The notes beneath the pieces were generated by a model that ran no database searches, was not told where the DNA came from, and saw only the letters and a list, made by a program, of their open reading frames with translations. From positions 340,430 through 404,429 of the forward strand of contig CAXBES010000001.1 of NCBI GenBank assembly GCA_963974915.1: a stretch of DNA of 64,000 bases, written 5' to 3'. A program made the translations under genes and the position numbers. Source of the DNA: CAXBES01 sp963974915. Lineage in GTDB: Bacteria > Bacteroidota > Bacteroidia > Flavobacteriales > Flavobacteriaceae. Of the stretch, positions 7,223 to 16,123 are shown piece by piece (positions within the stretch are counted from its first letter, which is position 1; the number at the start of each line of letters is the position of its first letter).

Positions 7223-8506
7223 CTATGTATTACTCAAAATGAGTCCCGCCATCGAACGGGTTAGCTCCCTCCTACTGTACTTTTCGATTCGTATAGAATT
7301 AACCTGCAATCCCTGTGTTTTAAATCGCTCATACAATTTTCTCACAGTTCTTTCCATTTGCACCTCATCACCGGGTGTAAAGAAATTTCCGCTCTTGGTC
7401 TCTTCAATAATATTTTTCATATCACTTCCAATGGGTCCTATAGCAAGAATCGGTCTTTTGGCTGCCAGGTACTCAAATAATTTTCCCGGAATAATAGATC
7501 GTGTTTCCGGTCGGTCAATTTCTACTAGTAACAGTATTTGTGAGCTGTGTTGCAGTTTAATTGCTTCAGAATGACTTACGTACCCTAAATTATCGGTATT
7601 TTCAGATAGGCCGTGCTCCTCCAGACTCTTCAGGATTTCACTACTTATGGTCCCGGCGAGTTTAATTTTCAAGTCATTCTTAAATTCGGTCATTTCCGAA
7701 GATAATTTAGAAAGAACTCTCCATAACGAAATAGGGTTTCGTTCACTTAGTAACGACCCAATATGTGCTATCGAAAAACCTGGATCCGGTGTATATTCTG
7801 TTAATTCTGAATTTTCATATCCGTTTGTAATGACTTCTATGGGTTTATCGGTTATCTTCTGAAACTCTCGCTTGGTAGTCTTACTTGTAACCACTATTTG
7901 GTCTGCTGCATTGAGAACCTTCGCTTCCAGCTGTTTGTGTTTCTTAGCTGAAGCTTTCGTTAATCGTAGAGATTTGTGATAGTGAATAGTGGTCCAAGGG
8001 TCCCTAAAATCTGCGATCCATGGCGTTTTGAATTCATCCTGCAAGGCTAAGCCAATTAAATGCAAGCTATGTGGCGGACCGGTTGTAACAATTGCATCAA
8101 CTTTGTTCTCGTTGATATAATTACTTAAATATGCTACGGAAGGTTTTACCCAGCCTATTCGGGCATCGGGGATAAAGAAGTTGCCCCTAACGAATAACAT
8201 TAACTTTTCCAGAAAGGTCGTTTTCTTTTCTGAAATGATTCCGCTGCTTATTTGCTTTGTTTTTTTCTTTGATAGGACGCTTGCCAGTTTATAGGGTTCC
8301 TTCACGGGCAGTTTCAGAATTTCTATATCTGAAGGTATTTCATTTACAAAACTATCATCAACTAGTGGGTAGTGAGGGTTTTCGGGTCTGTAGACTATGG
8401 GTTCTATATCGAAATCACGAAAATATTTTACAAAATTCAACCATCGTTGTACTCCCGGACCTCCGGCAGGTGGCCAATAATATGTGATTATCAGCACACG
8501 CTTCAT
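7223..8506 (-). CDS. glycosyltransferase family 4-like protein (GT-B fold)
   Basis: A 427-residue sugar transferase, probably acting at the cytoplasmic face in cell-surface polysaccharide synthesis. The N terminus MKRVLIITYYWPPAGGPGVQRW is the typical GT4 opening (glycine loop after the first strand). The C-terminal nucleotide-sugar domain carries PGKLFEYLAAKRPILAIGP, the E-x7-E-like donor motif of GT-B enzymes. Donor and acceptor cannot be read from sequence. Its ATG overlaps the stop codon of the YfhO gene by one base, so the two are probably translationally coupled and work on the same glycan. Confidence 0.88.
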   Translation of the reverse strand: MKRVLIITYYWPPAGGPGVQRWLNFVKYFRDFDIEPIVYRPENPHYPLVDDSFVNEIPSDIEILKLPVKEPYKLASVLSKKKTKQISSGIISEKKTTFLEKLMLFVRGNFFIPDARIGWVKPSVAYLSNYINENKVDAIVTTGPPHSLHLIGLALQDEFKTPWIADFRDPWTTIHYHKSLRLTKASAKKHKQLEAKVLNAADQIVVTSKTTKREFQKITDKPIEVITNGYENSELTEYTPDPGFSIAHIGSLLSERNPISLWRVLSKLSSEMTEFKNDLKIKLAGTISSEILKSLEEHGLSENTDNLGYVSHSEAIKLQHSSQILLLVEIDRPETRSIIPGKLFEYLAAKRPILAIGPIGSDMKNIIEETKSGNFFTPGDEVQMERTVRKLYERFKTQGLQVNSIRIEKYSRRELTRSMAGLILSNT

Positions 8507-10953
8507 TATAAATTTTCCTTAGTTTCCGTTTTCTTTCTTCTGAACTGGTAATAGAGTCCGCTAAGAAGTATTAAAGCAAATAACAGACTACTCGCAAGGC
8601 TGATTGTGCTTCCCGTTTTAATTACTTTCGGTTCAAACTTAAATTCAATCTTATTATTTCCCGGTGGAAGCGCAATTGCCCTTAAGGCGTAATTTGCTCT
8701 AAAGTATTCGGTAGGATTACCATTTATGTATGCATTCCATCCATTAGGGTAGTACACTTCAGAAAAAATAGCCAATTGAGGTGAGTCGGTAGAGGCTTCA
8801 TATACCAGATGCTGAGGATCATAATTTACTAATTCAATGGTAGCAGTGCTATCTCGTGAAATCTTTTCGGTAGGGATCTTAGATAAAAACTCCCGGCTAA
8901 TAACCGCGGTCTTTTTAGAATCTAAGCTATCGAGAAGTCGAATTTCGTCATTGGCTGTTTCCGCAGGAATAACATTTTCAACAAACCATGCATTTCCATT
9001 TGCATATGGATTACGTTGTGCTACCGGTCCCCCGTTCTTATTCTGAGTAATGATGTATCTAACATTCATCATATTTAGGATCCCGATATCCCCATTACTT
9101 ATATAAAAATCGTATAACTCCTGAATTCTACGGGGTTTGGCGGCGTGATAACCTCCAAGAGAATTGTGATAATAACTTGCCTGTGCACTGTTAAAAGCCG
9201 AATTAGCCGCATCGAACACTCTAAAATGCCCGGTATCCTCTAAAATCTGAATATCGGCACCATGCTTCTGGAAGGGTTGTTCCATTGCTCTTGCAGCAAC
9301 AAAGTCATCGTTATTTACGTACCTGCGGTCTACCCCTACAAGATCGAATACGATTAAGACACTTAAAGCCACTACAGCCACAGTTTCTTTTGTTTTATTT
9401 TGAAGTAATAACCAGAGAGTTCCTCCACTTAATAGTATTAGGATCAATGATCGTATGGCATCGGCAGTAAAGACACTCATTCTATCCTCTTTTATTGCTT
9501 CTACTAACCTGTTACCAAGTTGCTCCCTAATGGCATAGTCGTAGGGTCCTACAAAATCGAATAAAGCCGATTTAAACAATAAAAATATCAAGGTTAAGCC
9601 ACCCACAATTCCGGTTGCATAGAGCAGTGCTTTTTTCTTCTCTTCGTCTTTTACGAAGTTGTTAAAGAATTGATGCAAACCAACTATTGCTAGTATTGGC
9701 AGAATCAATTCTATGATCACCTGAATTGAGGAAACTGCACGAAATTTATCGTAAAGCGGAATATAATCGATAAAGAATTCGGTTAAAAAACTAAAATTCT
9801 TTCCCCAGGATAGTAATAAACTCAACAAAAATGCAGCCGTTATCCACCATTTAAGTCGGCCGCGAACCAAAAACAACGCCAATACTGCCAGGAAAATGAT
9901 AATTGCTCCAACATATGCCGGGGCTGCTACAATTGGCTGTTCTCCCCAATACATGGGTAATTGGTATAGAATATTGTTGACTTCTTGCGGAGAGGCTCCA
10001 AGTTTTAGGATTTCATTTACTGTTTCAGAGTCTTCCGGGAATGGATCTCCCGAACCACCTCCCATAAACCTTGGGATCAATAAGTTAATTGATTCTAACC
10101 TTCCGTAGCTATATTCGGTAATATATTCGTAATCGAGACCATTAGTCACTTCTTTTGGAGAACCATCGGGGTTTATAGTAAGCTCGCTCTTACCACGGGT
10201 GGACGCATCTGCATACTCCTTTGTAGCCATTATATTGGTTGCGTTAAGTCCTAAAGCAACAAGGACTCCGACAGCCATTATTGCAAGAGCCTTAAAGTAG
10301 TGAGGAAGTAGTTTTTTTCTGAAAGCGTCAATAAAATAAGCGATTCCTAAACAGATTACCACAAATAGCAAATAATAGGTCATCTGAAAGTGGTTTGCAG
10401 CCAATTCTAATGCCATCGCTACGGTTGTGAGTAAGAATCCGTAGAGGAATTTACCTCTAAAAGTTAACACGATACCACTTAGAACCAGTGGCATATAGGC
10501 TATAGCATGGGCTTTTGCGTTGTGTCCTACGCCAAGTATGATGATAAGATAAGTTGAAAAACCAAAGGCTAAAGCTCCAAGAAATGCGAGTTTGTAGTCA
10601 ACTTTTAAAACCAGGAACAGGATGTACATTCCTATAAAGTACAGGAAGAGATAATCTGCAGGTCTGGGAAGAAAACGCAGGGTAAGGTCCAGATTCTTGA
10701 TATAGTTGTGAGGATATTGTGCACCTAACTGATATGTAGGCATTCCTCCAAATGCGGCGTCGGTCCAATAAGTTTCGTTCCCGGTTTCTTTTCGGTAATC
10801 CCTAAGCTGCTTAGCCATACCGTTGTGTTGTGCAATATCACTTTGGAAGATCGTTTTCCCTTGTAGGGCAGGACTGAAGTACGAAACTGACGCAATTACA
10901 AATAGTACTATAACCACTAAATGCGGAAGAAATTTCTTTAAAGTGTGCTGCAT
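8506..10953 (-). CDS. YfhO family membrane protein
   Basis: An 815-residue polytopic membrane protein with about a dozen hydrophobic segments up to roughly residue 520, then a large extracytoplasmic domain and a final membrane segment (about 785-803) with a basic tail. YfhO proteins belong to the GT-C-like glycosyltransferases, which use lipid-linked sugars outside the membrane; in Firmicutes members glycosylate lipoteichoic acid. The substrate here is unknown. Coupling to the GT4 gene by a one-base stop/start overlap suggests the GT4 enzyme loads a lipid-linked sugar that YfhO transfers; this is inference. Confidence 0.85.
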   Translation of the reverse strand: MQHTLKKFLPHLVVIVLFVIASVSYFSPALQGKTIFQSDIAQHNGMAKQLRDYRKETGNETYWTDAAFGGMPTYQLGAQYPHNYIKNLDLTLRFLPRPADYLFLYFIGMYILFLVLKVDYKLAFLGALAFGFSTYLIIILGVGHNAKAHAIAYMPLVLSGIVLTFRGKFLYGFLLTTVAMALELAANHFQMTYYLLFVVICLGIAYFIDAFRKKLLPHYFKALAIMAVGVLVALGLNATNIMATKEYADASTRGKSELTINPDGSPKEVTNGLDYEYITEYSYGRLESINLLIPRFMGGGSGDPFPEDSETVNEILKLGASPQEVNNILYQLPMYWGEQPIVAAPAYVGAIIIFLAVLALFLVRGRLKWWITAAFLLSLLLSWGKNFSFLTEFFIDYIPLYDKFRAVSSIQVIIELILPILAIVGLHQFFNNFVKDEEKKKALLYATGIVGGLTLIFLLFKSALFDFVGPYDYAIREQLGNRLVEAIKEDRMSVFTADAIRSLILILLSGGTLWLLLQNKTKETVAVVALSVLIVFDLVGVDRRYVNNDDFVAARAMEQPFQKHGADIQILEDTGHFRVFDAANSAFNSAQASYYHNSLGGYHAAKPRRIQELYDFYISNGDIGILNMMNVRYIITQNKNGGPVAQRNPYANGNAWFVENVIPAETANDEIRLLDSLDSKKTAVISREFLSKIPTEKISRDSTATIELVNYDPQHLVYEASTDSPQLAIFSEVYYPNGWNAYINGNPTEYFRANYALRAIALPPGNNKIEFKFEPKVIKTGSTISLASSLLFALILLSGLYYQFRRKKTETKENL

Positions 10954-11030
10954 ACGAATTACTTGGATTATGACTTGGGGAAATTATAAAAAATACCTAA
11001 GAAAGCGGTAATGGAATGCCTAAATAAAAT

Positions 11031-11288
11031 TTAATCTACTTCTTCGAAATCGACGTATTCACCAACTGTATTCGTTGATCTTTTATTACGGGAGGGCATT
11101 TTATCTATAGAAATATCTCCTTCGCTGGTTCTCTTAGAATCATTAGGGTTTACTCCAAAGGCCTGCTCAAATTTTTGCCCTGCTTTTTTTGCTACATATC
11201 TCATTAGATAGGGAGTAATGAATTTAATTAAAAACTTCAGGCCGAAATATACCAGAAGAATGATTAAAATCGTTTTTAGAAAAGTCAT
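11031..11288 (-). CDS. DUF4834 family small membrane protein
   Basis: A short protein of about 85 residues with one N-terminal membrane helix (TFLKTILIILLVYFGLKFLI) and a polar, charged tail ending YVDFEEVD. This architecture is the flavobacterial DUF4834 family, of unknown function. The longest frame would start at 11312, but that would place the start inside the promoter box at 11310-11317 on the same strand. The start is therefore more likely one of the two adjacent ATGs at 11291 or 11288. Confidence 0.72.
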   Translation of the reverse strand: MTFLKTILIILLVYFGLKFLIKFITPYLMRYVAKKAGQKFEQAFGVNPNDSKRTSEGDISIDKMPSRNKRSTNTVGEYVDFEEVD

Positions 11289-11309
11289 CATAGTAATTGT
11301 AATCTTTTT

Positions 11310-11317
11310 CAAAAGTA
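11310..11317 (-). promoter_or_regulatory. -7 promoter box before the DUF4834 gene
   Basis: On the minus strand the sequence is TACTTTTG, a TAnnTTTG match, 20 bases before the chosen start. It decides the downstream start for that gene. Confidence 0.5.
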
Positions 11318-11372
11318 CTAATTGATGTAGAAAAAGAAGAAAATCAACTATTAAATAAATGATAAAATCTTA

Positions 11373-11380
11373 TATCTTTG
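11373..11380 (+). promoter_or_regulatory. -7 promoter box before the outer-membrane transporter-like gene
   Basis: TATCTTTG is an exact TAnnTTTG match 17 bases before the ATG at 11398. It rules out the in-frame upstream ATG at 11359 as the start. Confidence 0.6.
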
Positions 11381-11397
11381 AACTAAACCGAATTCAT

Positions 11398-12426
11398 ATG
11401 CGCTTCAAACATATTGTCTCCCTATCTCTCCTCCTATTCGCTTATACATATGTTTCGGCACAATATACCGATATGATCAATACCAACCGGCCGGGGGTTT
11501 CGCAAGGAGCATTTTCGGTAGGTACCAATGTGCTTCAATTTGAAGCTGGGTTTGGTTTAGGGAAAGAAGAACACAGGTTATTGCAAACTGAGACGAATGC
11601 GTTCGCTATCGATTATGCAGTTCGATATGGTTTTTGGAAGGAAGAACTCGAGGTAAGCTTGATAGGTGAATTCCAATCTAACAACATCACAGACAGCCGT
11701 GGCGCTATCGTTTCCGAATACAAGATCAGCAATTTCAGAAGTAATACTCTAGGTGCAAAATACTTATTTTACGACCCTTACCGAAAAAGGGAATTAAAAG
11801 GCCCTAACCTTTACAGTTGGAAGGCGAACAATAAATTTCAATGGGCCGATCTGGTTCCCGCAATTTCGTTTTATGCCGGTGCCAACTTCGATTTTGCCGA
11901 TAATCCATTTACTCCCGAACCGGAGACCACAATTAGTCCGAAATTCGTACTTTCGACCCAAAATAACTGGATCGGGGGATTTGTATTTGTAACCAACATC
12001 ATAGTTGACAGAATTACCACCGAAACCCCGTCTTATGGATATATTTTAACGCTCACGCATTCGGTAACCGATTATTTTTCGGTTTTCGTGGAAAACCAGG
12101 GTATTAAAAGTGATTTTTATGCGGATCAGCTATTTAGAGGCGGAGCCGCTATGTTGATCAATAAAGACTTTCATGTAGATGCATCGGTGGTATTAAACTT
12201 TAAAGATACTCCGAGTCGTTTCTACGGAAGAGTTGGGGTCGCGTATCGATTCGATATGCACAGCAAGGATGAATATATCGAGGAAAAAGGAAAAGCAGGT
12301 AGGGAAGCCAGAAAGAAAAAGAAGAACAAAGGTGAAGATGACGGTAAAGAAGTAAAAGAAAAAAAGAAAAGTAAAAAGCGAAAAGATGGTTTTGAAGATG
12401 ATGGTGGTGATGGTGGAGAACTATAG
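11398..12426 (+). CDS. outer-membrane beta-barrel 'transporter'-type protein with acidic/basic tail
   Basis: Residues 1-22 from the chosen ATG (MRFKHIVSLSLLLFAYTYVSAQ) form a signal peptide. The mature part begins YTDMINTNRPGVSQGAFSVG, the opening of the phenol-degradation/MetA-like outer-membrane protein group widespread in flavobacteria. Alternating polar and hydrophobic strands follow, consistent with a barrel. The last 45 residues are a low-complexity Lys/Glu/Asp tail (KKKNKGEDDG, then KKKSKKRKDG). The next gene starts 12 bases after the stop, so they may share a transcript. The substrate is unknown. Confidence 0.75.
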   Translation: MRFKHIVSLSLLLFAYTYVSAQYTDMINTNRPGVSQGAFSVGTNVLQFEAGFGLGKEEHRLLQTETNAFAIDYAVRYGFWKEELEVSLIGEFQSNNITDSRGAIVSEYKISNFRSNTLGAKYLFYDPYRKRELKGPNLYSWKANNKFQWADLVPAISFYAGANFDFADNPFTPEPETTISPKFVLSTQNNWIGGFVFVTNIIVDRITTETPSYGYILTLTHSVTDYFSVFVENQGIKSDFYADQLFRGGAAMLINKDFHVDASVVLNFKDTPSRFYGRVGVAYRFDMHSKDEYIEEKGKAGREARKKKKNKGEDDGKEVKEKKKSKKRKDGFEDDGGDGGEL

Positions 12427-12438
12427 CGTATTTAATAT

Positions 12439-13557
12439 ATGATCACAACAAAAAAAGTAACTAACCGGAAAGAACTTAAGCAGTTCGTTACCTTTCCGTT
12501 TCAACTGTATAAGAATAACAAATATTGGGTTCCTCCATTGATAAACGATGAGATGGAAACTCTGGATGCGACCAAGAATCCTGTATTCAAAAATGCCGAC
12601 AGCTCTTATTATCTCGCTTATAAAGACGGAAAAATAGTAGGTAGGATCGCTGTGATCATCAACCGACTGGAAATTGAAGAAATTGGCAAGAAAAAAGTAC
12701 GATTCGGTTGGTTAGATATGATCGACGATCTTGAGGTTACAAAAGCTTTGTTGGAAAAAGTATATGAAGTGGGAAGAGCCCATGACCTTGAGTATGTGGA
12801 AGGTCCGGTAGGTTTTTCTAACATGGAAAAAGCAGGAATACTCACCAAAGGCTTTGAAGAACTTAATACCATGATCACATGGTACCATTTTCCTTATTAC
12901 GCCGAGCATTTTGAAAAATTAGGCTTCGAGAAACAAGCCACCTGGGTTGAATATAAACTGAGCATTCCGGAGTCTATAAAAGAGAAAGTTGCTAAGTTTT
13001 CGAGAATTATAAGAGAGCGGTATGATTTATCGGTAATTCGGTTTAAGAACAAGAAGGAGATCTTACCGTACGTGGATTCCATGTTCGGATTGCTTAACAA
13101 TACGTATAATACACTTCAAACCTTTGTTCCTATACAGCAATATCAGATCGATTATTACAAGGAGAAGTATTTTAATTTCATACACCCGGATTATATAACT
13201 TGTATCAAGGATAAAGACGGAAAATTAATAGCGTTCAGTATAGTAATGCCTTCTTTCAGCAAAGCCTTAAAAAAGGCAAATGGTAGCCTCTTCCCGTTTG
13301 GTTGGTATCATTTATGGCAGGCGCAACGAAAAAATGACAAAGCAGCCTTCTATTTAATAGGTATAGACCCTGAGTATCAAGGAAAAGGAGTTACGGCTAT
13401 AATTTTCGAAGAAATGCAGTATTTGTTTAACAGTAAAGGGATCAACATGGTAGAAACCAATCCGGAGTTAATAGAGAATACCGCGGTGCAATTACTGTGG
13501 AAGGATTATAATCCCGTACAACACAAAGAACGGAGTACTTTTAAGAAAGACCTATAA
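12439..13557 (+). CDS. GNAT-fold acyltransferase-like protein
   Basis: A 372-residue cytoplasmic protein common in Bacteroidota. It looks like a tandem acyl-CoA N-acyltransferase fold. The N-terminal half contains YYLAYKDGKIVGRIAVIIN, typical of GNAT strands 2-4. The C-terminal half contains FYLIGIDPEYQGKGVTAIIFEEM, whose QGKG loop resembles the acyl-CoA pyrophosphate-binding motif Q/RxxGxG/A. Homologues are often mis-labelled GTP cyclohydrolase. The acceptor is unknown. It lies 12 bases behind the transporter-like gene and ends at a strong terminator. Confidence 0.72.
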   Translation: MITTKKVTNRKELKQFVTFPFQLYKNNKYWVPPLINDEMETLDATKNPVFKNADSSYYLAYKDGKIVGRIAVIINRLEIEEIGKKKVRFGWLDMIDDLEVTKALLEKVYEVGRAHDLEYVEGPVGFSNMEKAGILTKGFEELNTMITWYHFPYYAEHFEKLGFEKQATWVEYKLSIPESIKEKVAKFSRIIRERYDLSVIRFKNKKEILPYVDSMFGLLNNTYNTLQTFVPIQQYQIDYYKEKYFNFIHPDYITCIKDKDGKLIAFSIVMPSFSKALKKANGSLFPFGWYHLWQAQRKNDKAAFYLIGIDPEYQGKGVTAIIFEEMQYLFNSKGINMVETNPELIENTAVQLLWKDYNPVQHKERSTFKKDL

Positions 13558-13561
13558 ATAA

Positions 13562-13598
13562 AAAAAACCATCAGCTTAAAGCTGATGGTTTTTTTTAT
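13562..13598. terminator. bidirectional terminator
   Basis: Stem ACCATCAGCTT/AAGCTGATGGT (13567-13577 with 13579-13589), with an A run before and a T run after, between convergent genes. Confidence 0.9.
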
Positions 13599-13614
13599 TA
13601 TCATAATCTACTCA

Positions 13615-14874
13615 TTATTCTCCCATTGCAGCCGCTACTGCTGCAGATAGTCGTTTGTAAGTTCCATTAGTTAAGCGCTCACGAATCGATGAAAATGCTT
13701 CTAAGGTTTCATTTATATCGTCCATTGTGTGCGTAGCTGTTGGTATCATTCTCAATAAGATGAGTCCCTTCGGAATTACCGGATAAACAACGATTGAGCA
13801 AAAAACGCCGTGATTTTCACGCAGATCTTTCACCAGCGCCATTGCTTCAGGAATACTTCCTTTGAGGTACACCGGAGTGACACAACTTTGGGTCGTTCCT
13901 ATATCGAATCCTCTTTCTTTTAAACCGTTTTGAAGTGCATTTACGTTCTCCCACAATTTTGCTTTAAGCTCCGGCATGGTGCGTAACATATCAAGTCTTT
14001 TTAAGGCGCCTACCACTAATTGCATTTGCAATGACTTCGCAAACATTTGTGAACGCAGGTTGTATTTCAGGTAGTTTATAATCTCCTCATCTCCTGCTAT
14101 AAATGCTCCTGTACTTGCCATAGATTTAGCGAATGTTGCAAAGTACACGTCTATTTCATCTTGAACTCCCTGCTCCTCACCTGCTCCGGCTCCTGTTTTA
14201 CCAAGAGTTCCAAAACCGTGTGCATCATCAACGAAGAAACGGAAATTGTACTTTTTCTTTAGGGCTACAATTTCTTTTAGTTTACCTTGCTCTCCTCGCA
14301 TACCGAAGACTCCTTCAGAAATAAGTAATATTCCTCCTCCGGTCTTTTCAGCCATTTTTGTAGCACGTTTCAAGTTCTTCTCGATACTTTCCATATCGTT
14401 ATGCTTGTACGTAAAACGCTGCCCTAGATGTAAACGTACACCATCAATAATACATGCGTGAGCATCTACATCGTATACAATAACATCATCTTTAGAAACT
14501 AGGGCATCTATGGTAGAAACCATCCCCTGATAACCAAAGTTTAACAAATATGCAGCTTCTTTATTAACAAAAGCCGCAAGTTCTTTTTGCAGTTGTTCGT
14601 GAAGGTCTGTATGACCGCTCATCATTCTCGCCCCCATCGGGTAGGCCGAACCGTAATCGGCTGCAGCTTGAGCATCAACCTTTCTAACTTCAGGATGATT
14701 TGCCAGTCCTAAGTAATCATTAATACTCCAGGTAATAACCTTCTTACCTTTGAAGCCCATTCGATTGGAGATAGGACCTTCTAACTTTGGGAAGACAAAA
14801 TAGCCCTCGGCTTGTTCTGCCCATTTACCTAATGGTCCTTTATCCTTATAAATTTTATCAAATAAATCTTTCAT
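13615..14874 (-). CDS. PLP-dependent alpha-oxoamine synthase; likely cysteate/serine fatty acyltransferase of sulfonolipid or sphingolipid synthesis
   Basis: A class II aminotransferase-fold enzyme that condenses an amino acid with an acyl-CoA/ACP. The start is the ATG at 14874; the longer frame begins with TTG. Visible features are NDYLGLANHPEV, the GSAYPMGARMMSG loop, the FVDDAHGFGTLG aspartate/histidine pair for the cofactor, and the PLP lysine in FAKSMASTG (residue 250 from the chosen start). The family includes 8-amino-7-oxononanoate synthase, 2-amino-3-ketobutyrate ligase and serine palmitoyltransferase. No bio genes are near; a cysteine-synthase-like gene lies directly upstream on the same strand. 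That pairing fits capnine-type sulfonolipid synthesis, in which cysteate is acylated. Serine palmitoyltransferase is the main alternative. Confidence 0.7.
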   Translation of the reverse strand: MKDLFDKIYKDKGPLGKWAEQAEGYFVFPKLEGPISNRMGFKGKKVITWSINDYLGLANHPEVRKVDAQAAADYGSAYPMGARMMSGHTDLHEQLQKELAAFVNKEAAYLLNFGYQGMVSTIDALVSKDDVIVYDVDAHACIIDGVRLHLGQRFTYKHNDMESIEKNLKRATKMAEKTGGGILLISEGVFGMRGEQGKLKEIVALKKKYNFRFFVDDAHGFGTLGKTGAGAGEEQGVQDEIDVYFATFAKSMASTGAFIAGDEEIINYLKYNLRSQMFAKSLQMQLVVGALKRLDMLRTMPELKAKLWENVNALQNGLKERGFDIGTTQSCVTPVYLKGSIPEAMALVKDLRENHGVFCSIVVYPVIPKGLILLRMIPTATHTMDDINETLEAFSSIRERLTNGTYKRLSAAVAAAMGE

Positions 14875-14966
14875 CAATACCAAGTGTTTTCAGAATCATC
14901 GACAAAATTAGTTAAATTAATCAGTATGACAATGGGGTTTTCTAGGAAGAAATAAACATAAAAAAA

Positions 14967-14990
14967 AGCCATTACTGTTAGTAATGGCTT
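14967..14990 (-). terminator. terminator between the cysteine-synthase-like and acyltransferase genes
   Basis: Stem AAGCCATTAC/GTAATGGCTT (14967-14976 with 14981-14990) with a T run on the minus strand. It means the two genes are probably not one simple operon, or that read-through sets their ratio. Confidence 0.75.
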
Positions 14991-15010
14991 AATTAAAAAT
15001 GCTGTAAACG

Positions 15011-16048
15011 TTATTTTATATATTCTATAGATTCCGGTACATGGTGTTCGGTATCCATAAATCCTTGCTGGTTCATCCAGTCATCGCTGTAGATCTTACT
15101 CATATAACGTGAGCCGTGATCCGGAAAAATCACTACAATATTACTCTCTGATGTAAACTCACCTGCTTCGTATAATTGTTTTATCCCTTGCATTGCTGCT
15201 CCACTAGTGTATCCAACGAACAAACCTTCCGTTTTTGCCAACTCTCTTGCTGTGTGAGCACTATTCTCATCGGTTACCTTAACGAAGTCATCGATAATAT
15301 CAAAATCTGTTGCTGTTGGTATCAGGTTTTTACCTAATCCTTCTATTCTGTAAGGATAGATCTCATTGGCATCAAACTCTTTAGTTTGATGATATTTCTG
15401 CAATACAGACCCGTAGGCATCTATTCCAATTACACGTATATTAGGGTTTTGCTCCTTTAAAAATCGCGCAGTACCCGAAATAGTTCCACCGGTTCCACTA
15501 CAAGCAATTAGGTGAGTGATCTTTCCGTTGGTCTGATTCCAAATTTCAGGACCTGTAGAGTTATAATGTGCATCAATATTAAGTTTATTAAAATATTGAT
15601 TGATATAAACTGAACCTTTCGTTTCCTCGTGTATTCGTTTTGCAACCTGATAGTAAGACCTGGGATCATCGGCGCTAACATGTGCCGGACAAACATAAAC
15701 TTTTGCTCCCATGGTGCGAAGCATGTCTATCTTGTCTTTTGAAGATTTCGAACTAACCGCCAGAATACATTCATAGCCTTTAATAATGCTAACCATAGCA
15801 ATACTAAAACCGGTATTACCACTTGTCGTTTCGATAATGGTATCTCCTGGTTTCAAAATTCCTTTGCGTTCAGCTTCTTCGATAATGTAGAGTGCGATAC
15901 GATCTTTTGTAGAATGCCCGGGATTAAATGCTTCAACTTTAGCAAAATAATTACCTTTCATCTTAGCTGTAATGTTATTTAATTTGATTAGTGGTGTATT
16001 ACCTATCAAATCTAAAACACTAGTATGGGCTTTTATTTCTTCTCTCAT
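15011..16048 (-). CDS. PLP-dependent cysteine synthase family protein; candidate cysteate synthase
   Basis: A 345-residue fold-type II PLP enzyme. LIGNTPLIKL at the N terminus and the lysine in NPGHSTKDR (K48) are the cofactor-site motifs, TTSGNTG binds the substrate carboxylate, and SGTGGTISG binds the PLP phosphate. In ordinary cysteine synthases the lysine motif reads NPGGSVKDR; here it is NPGHSTKDR. Family members make cysteine, cystathionine or, in Bacteroidota, L-cysteate from O-phosphoserine and sulfite. Because the next gene on the strand is an acyltransferase of the serine/cysteate type, I favour cysteate synthase. Plain cysteine synthase remains possible. Confidence 0.72.
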   Translation of the reverse strand: MREEIKAHTSVLDLIGNTPLIKLNNITAKMKGNYFAKVEAFNPGHSTKDRIALYIIEEAERKGILKPGDTIIETTSGNTGFSIAMVSIIKGYECILAVSSKSSKDKIDMLRTMGAKVYVCPAHVSADDPRSYYQVAKRIHEETKGSVYINQYFNKLNIDAHYNSTGPEIWNQTNGKITHLIACSGTGGTISGTARFLKEQNPNIRVIGIDAYGSVLQKYHQTKEFDANEIYPYRIEGLGKNLIPTATDFDIIDDFVKVTDENSAHTARELAKTEGLFVGYTSGAAMQGIKQLYEAGEFTSESNIVVIFPDHGSRYMSKIYSDDWMNQQGFMDTEHHVPESIEYIK

Positions 16049-16123
16049 ACAGGGATTATTGTTACAAAATTCAAGAATTAGAACTTAAATTTAAAACAGG
16101 GCAAAGGTAAACAAATATTTTTA

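Noticed and set aside
11359..11400. Upstream ATG at 11359 as the start of the transporter-like gene
   Set aside because: A TATCTTTG promoter box lies after it, and the downstream ATG at 11398 gives a proper signal peptide.
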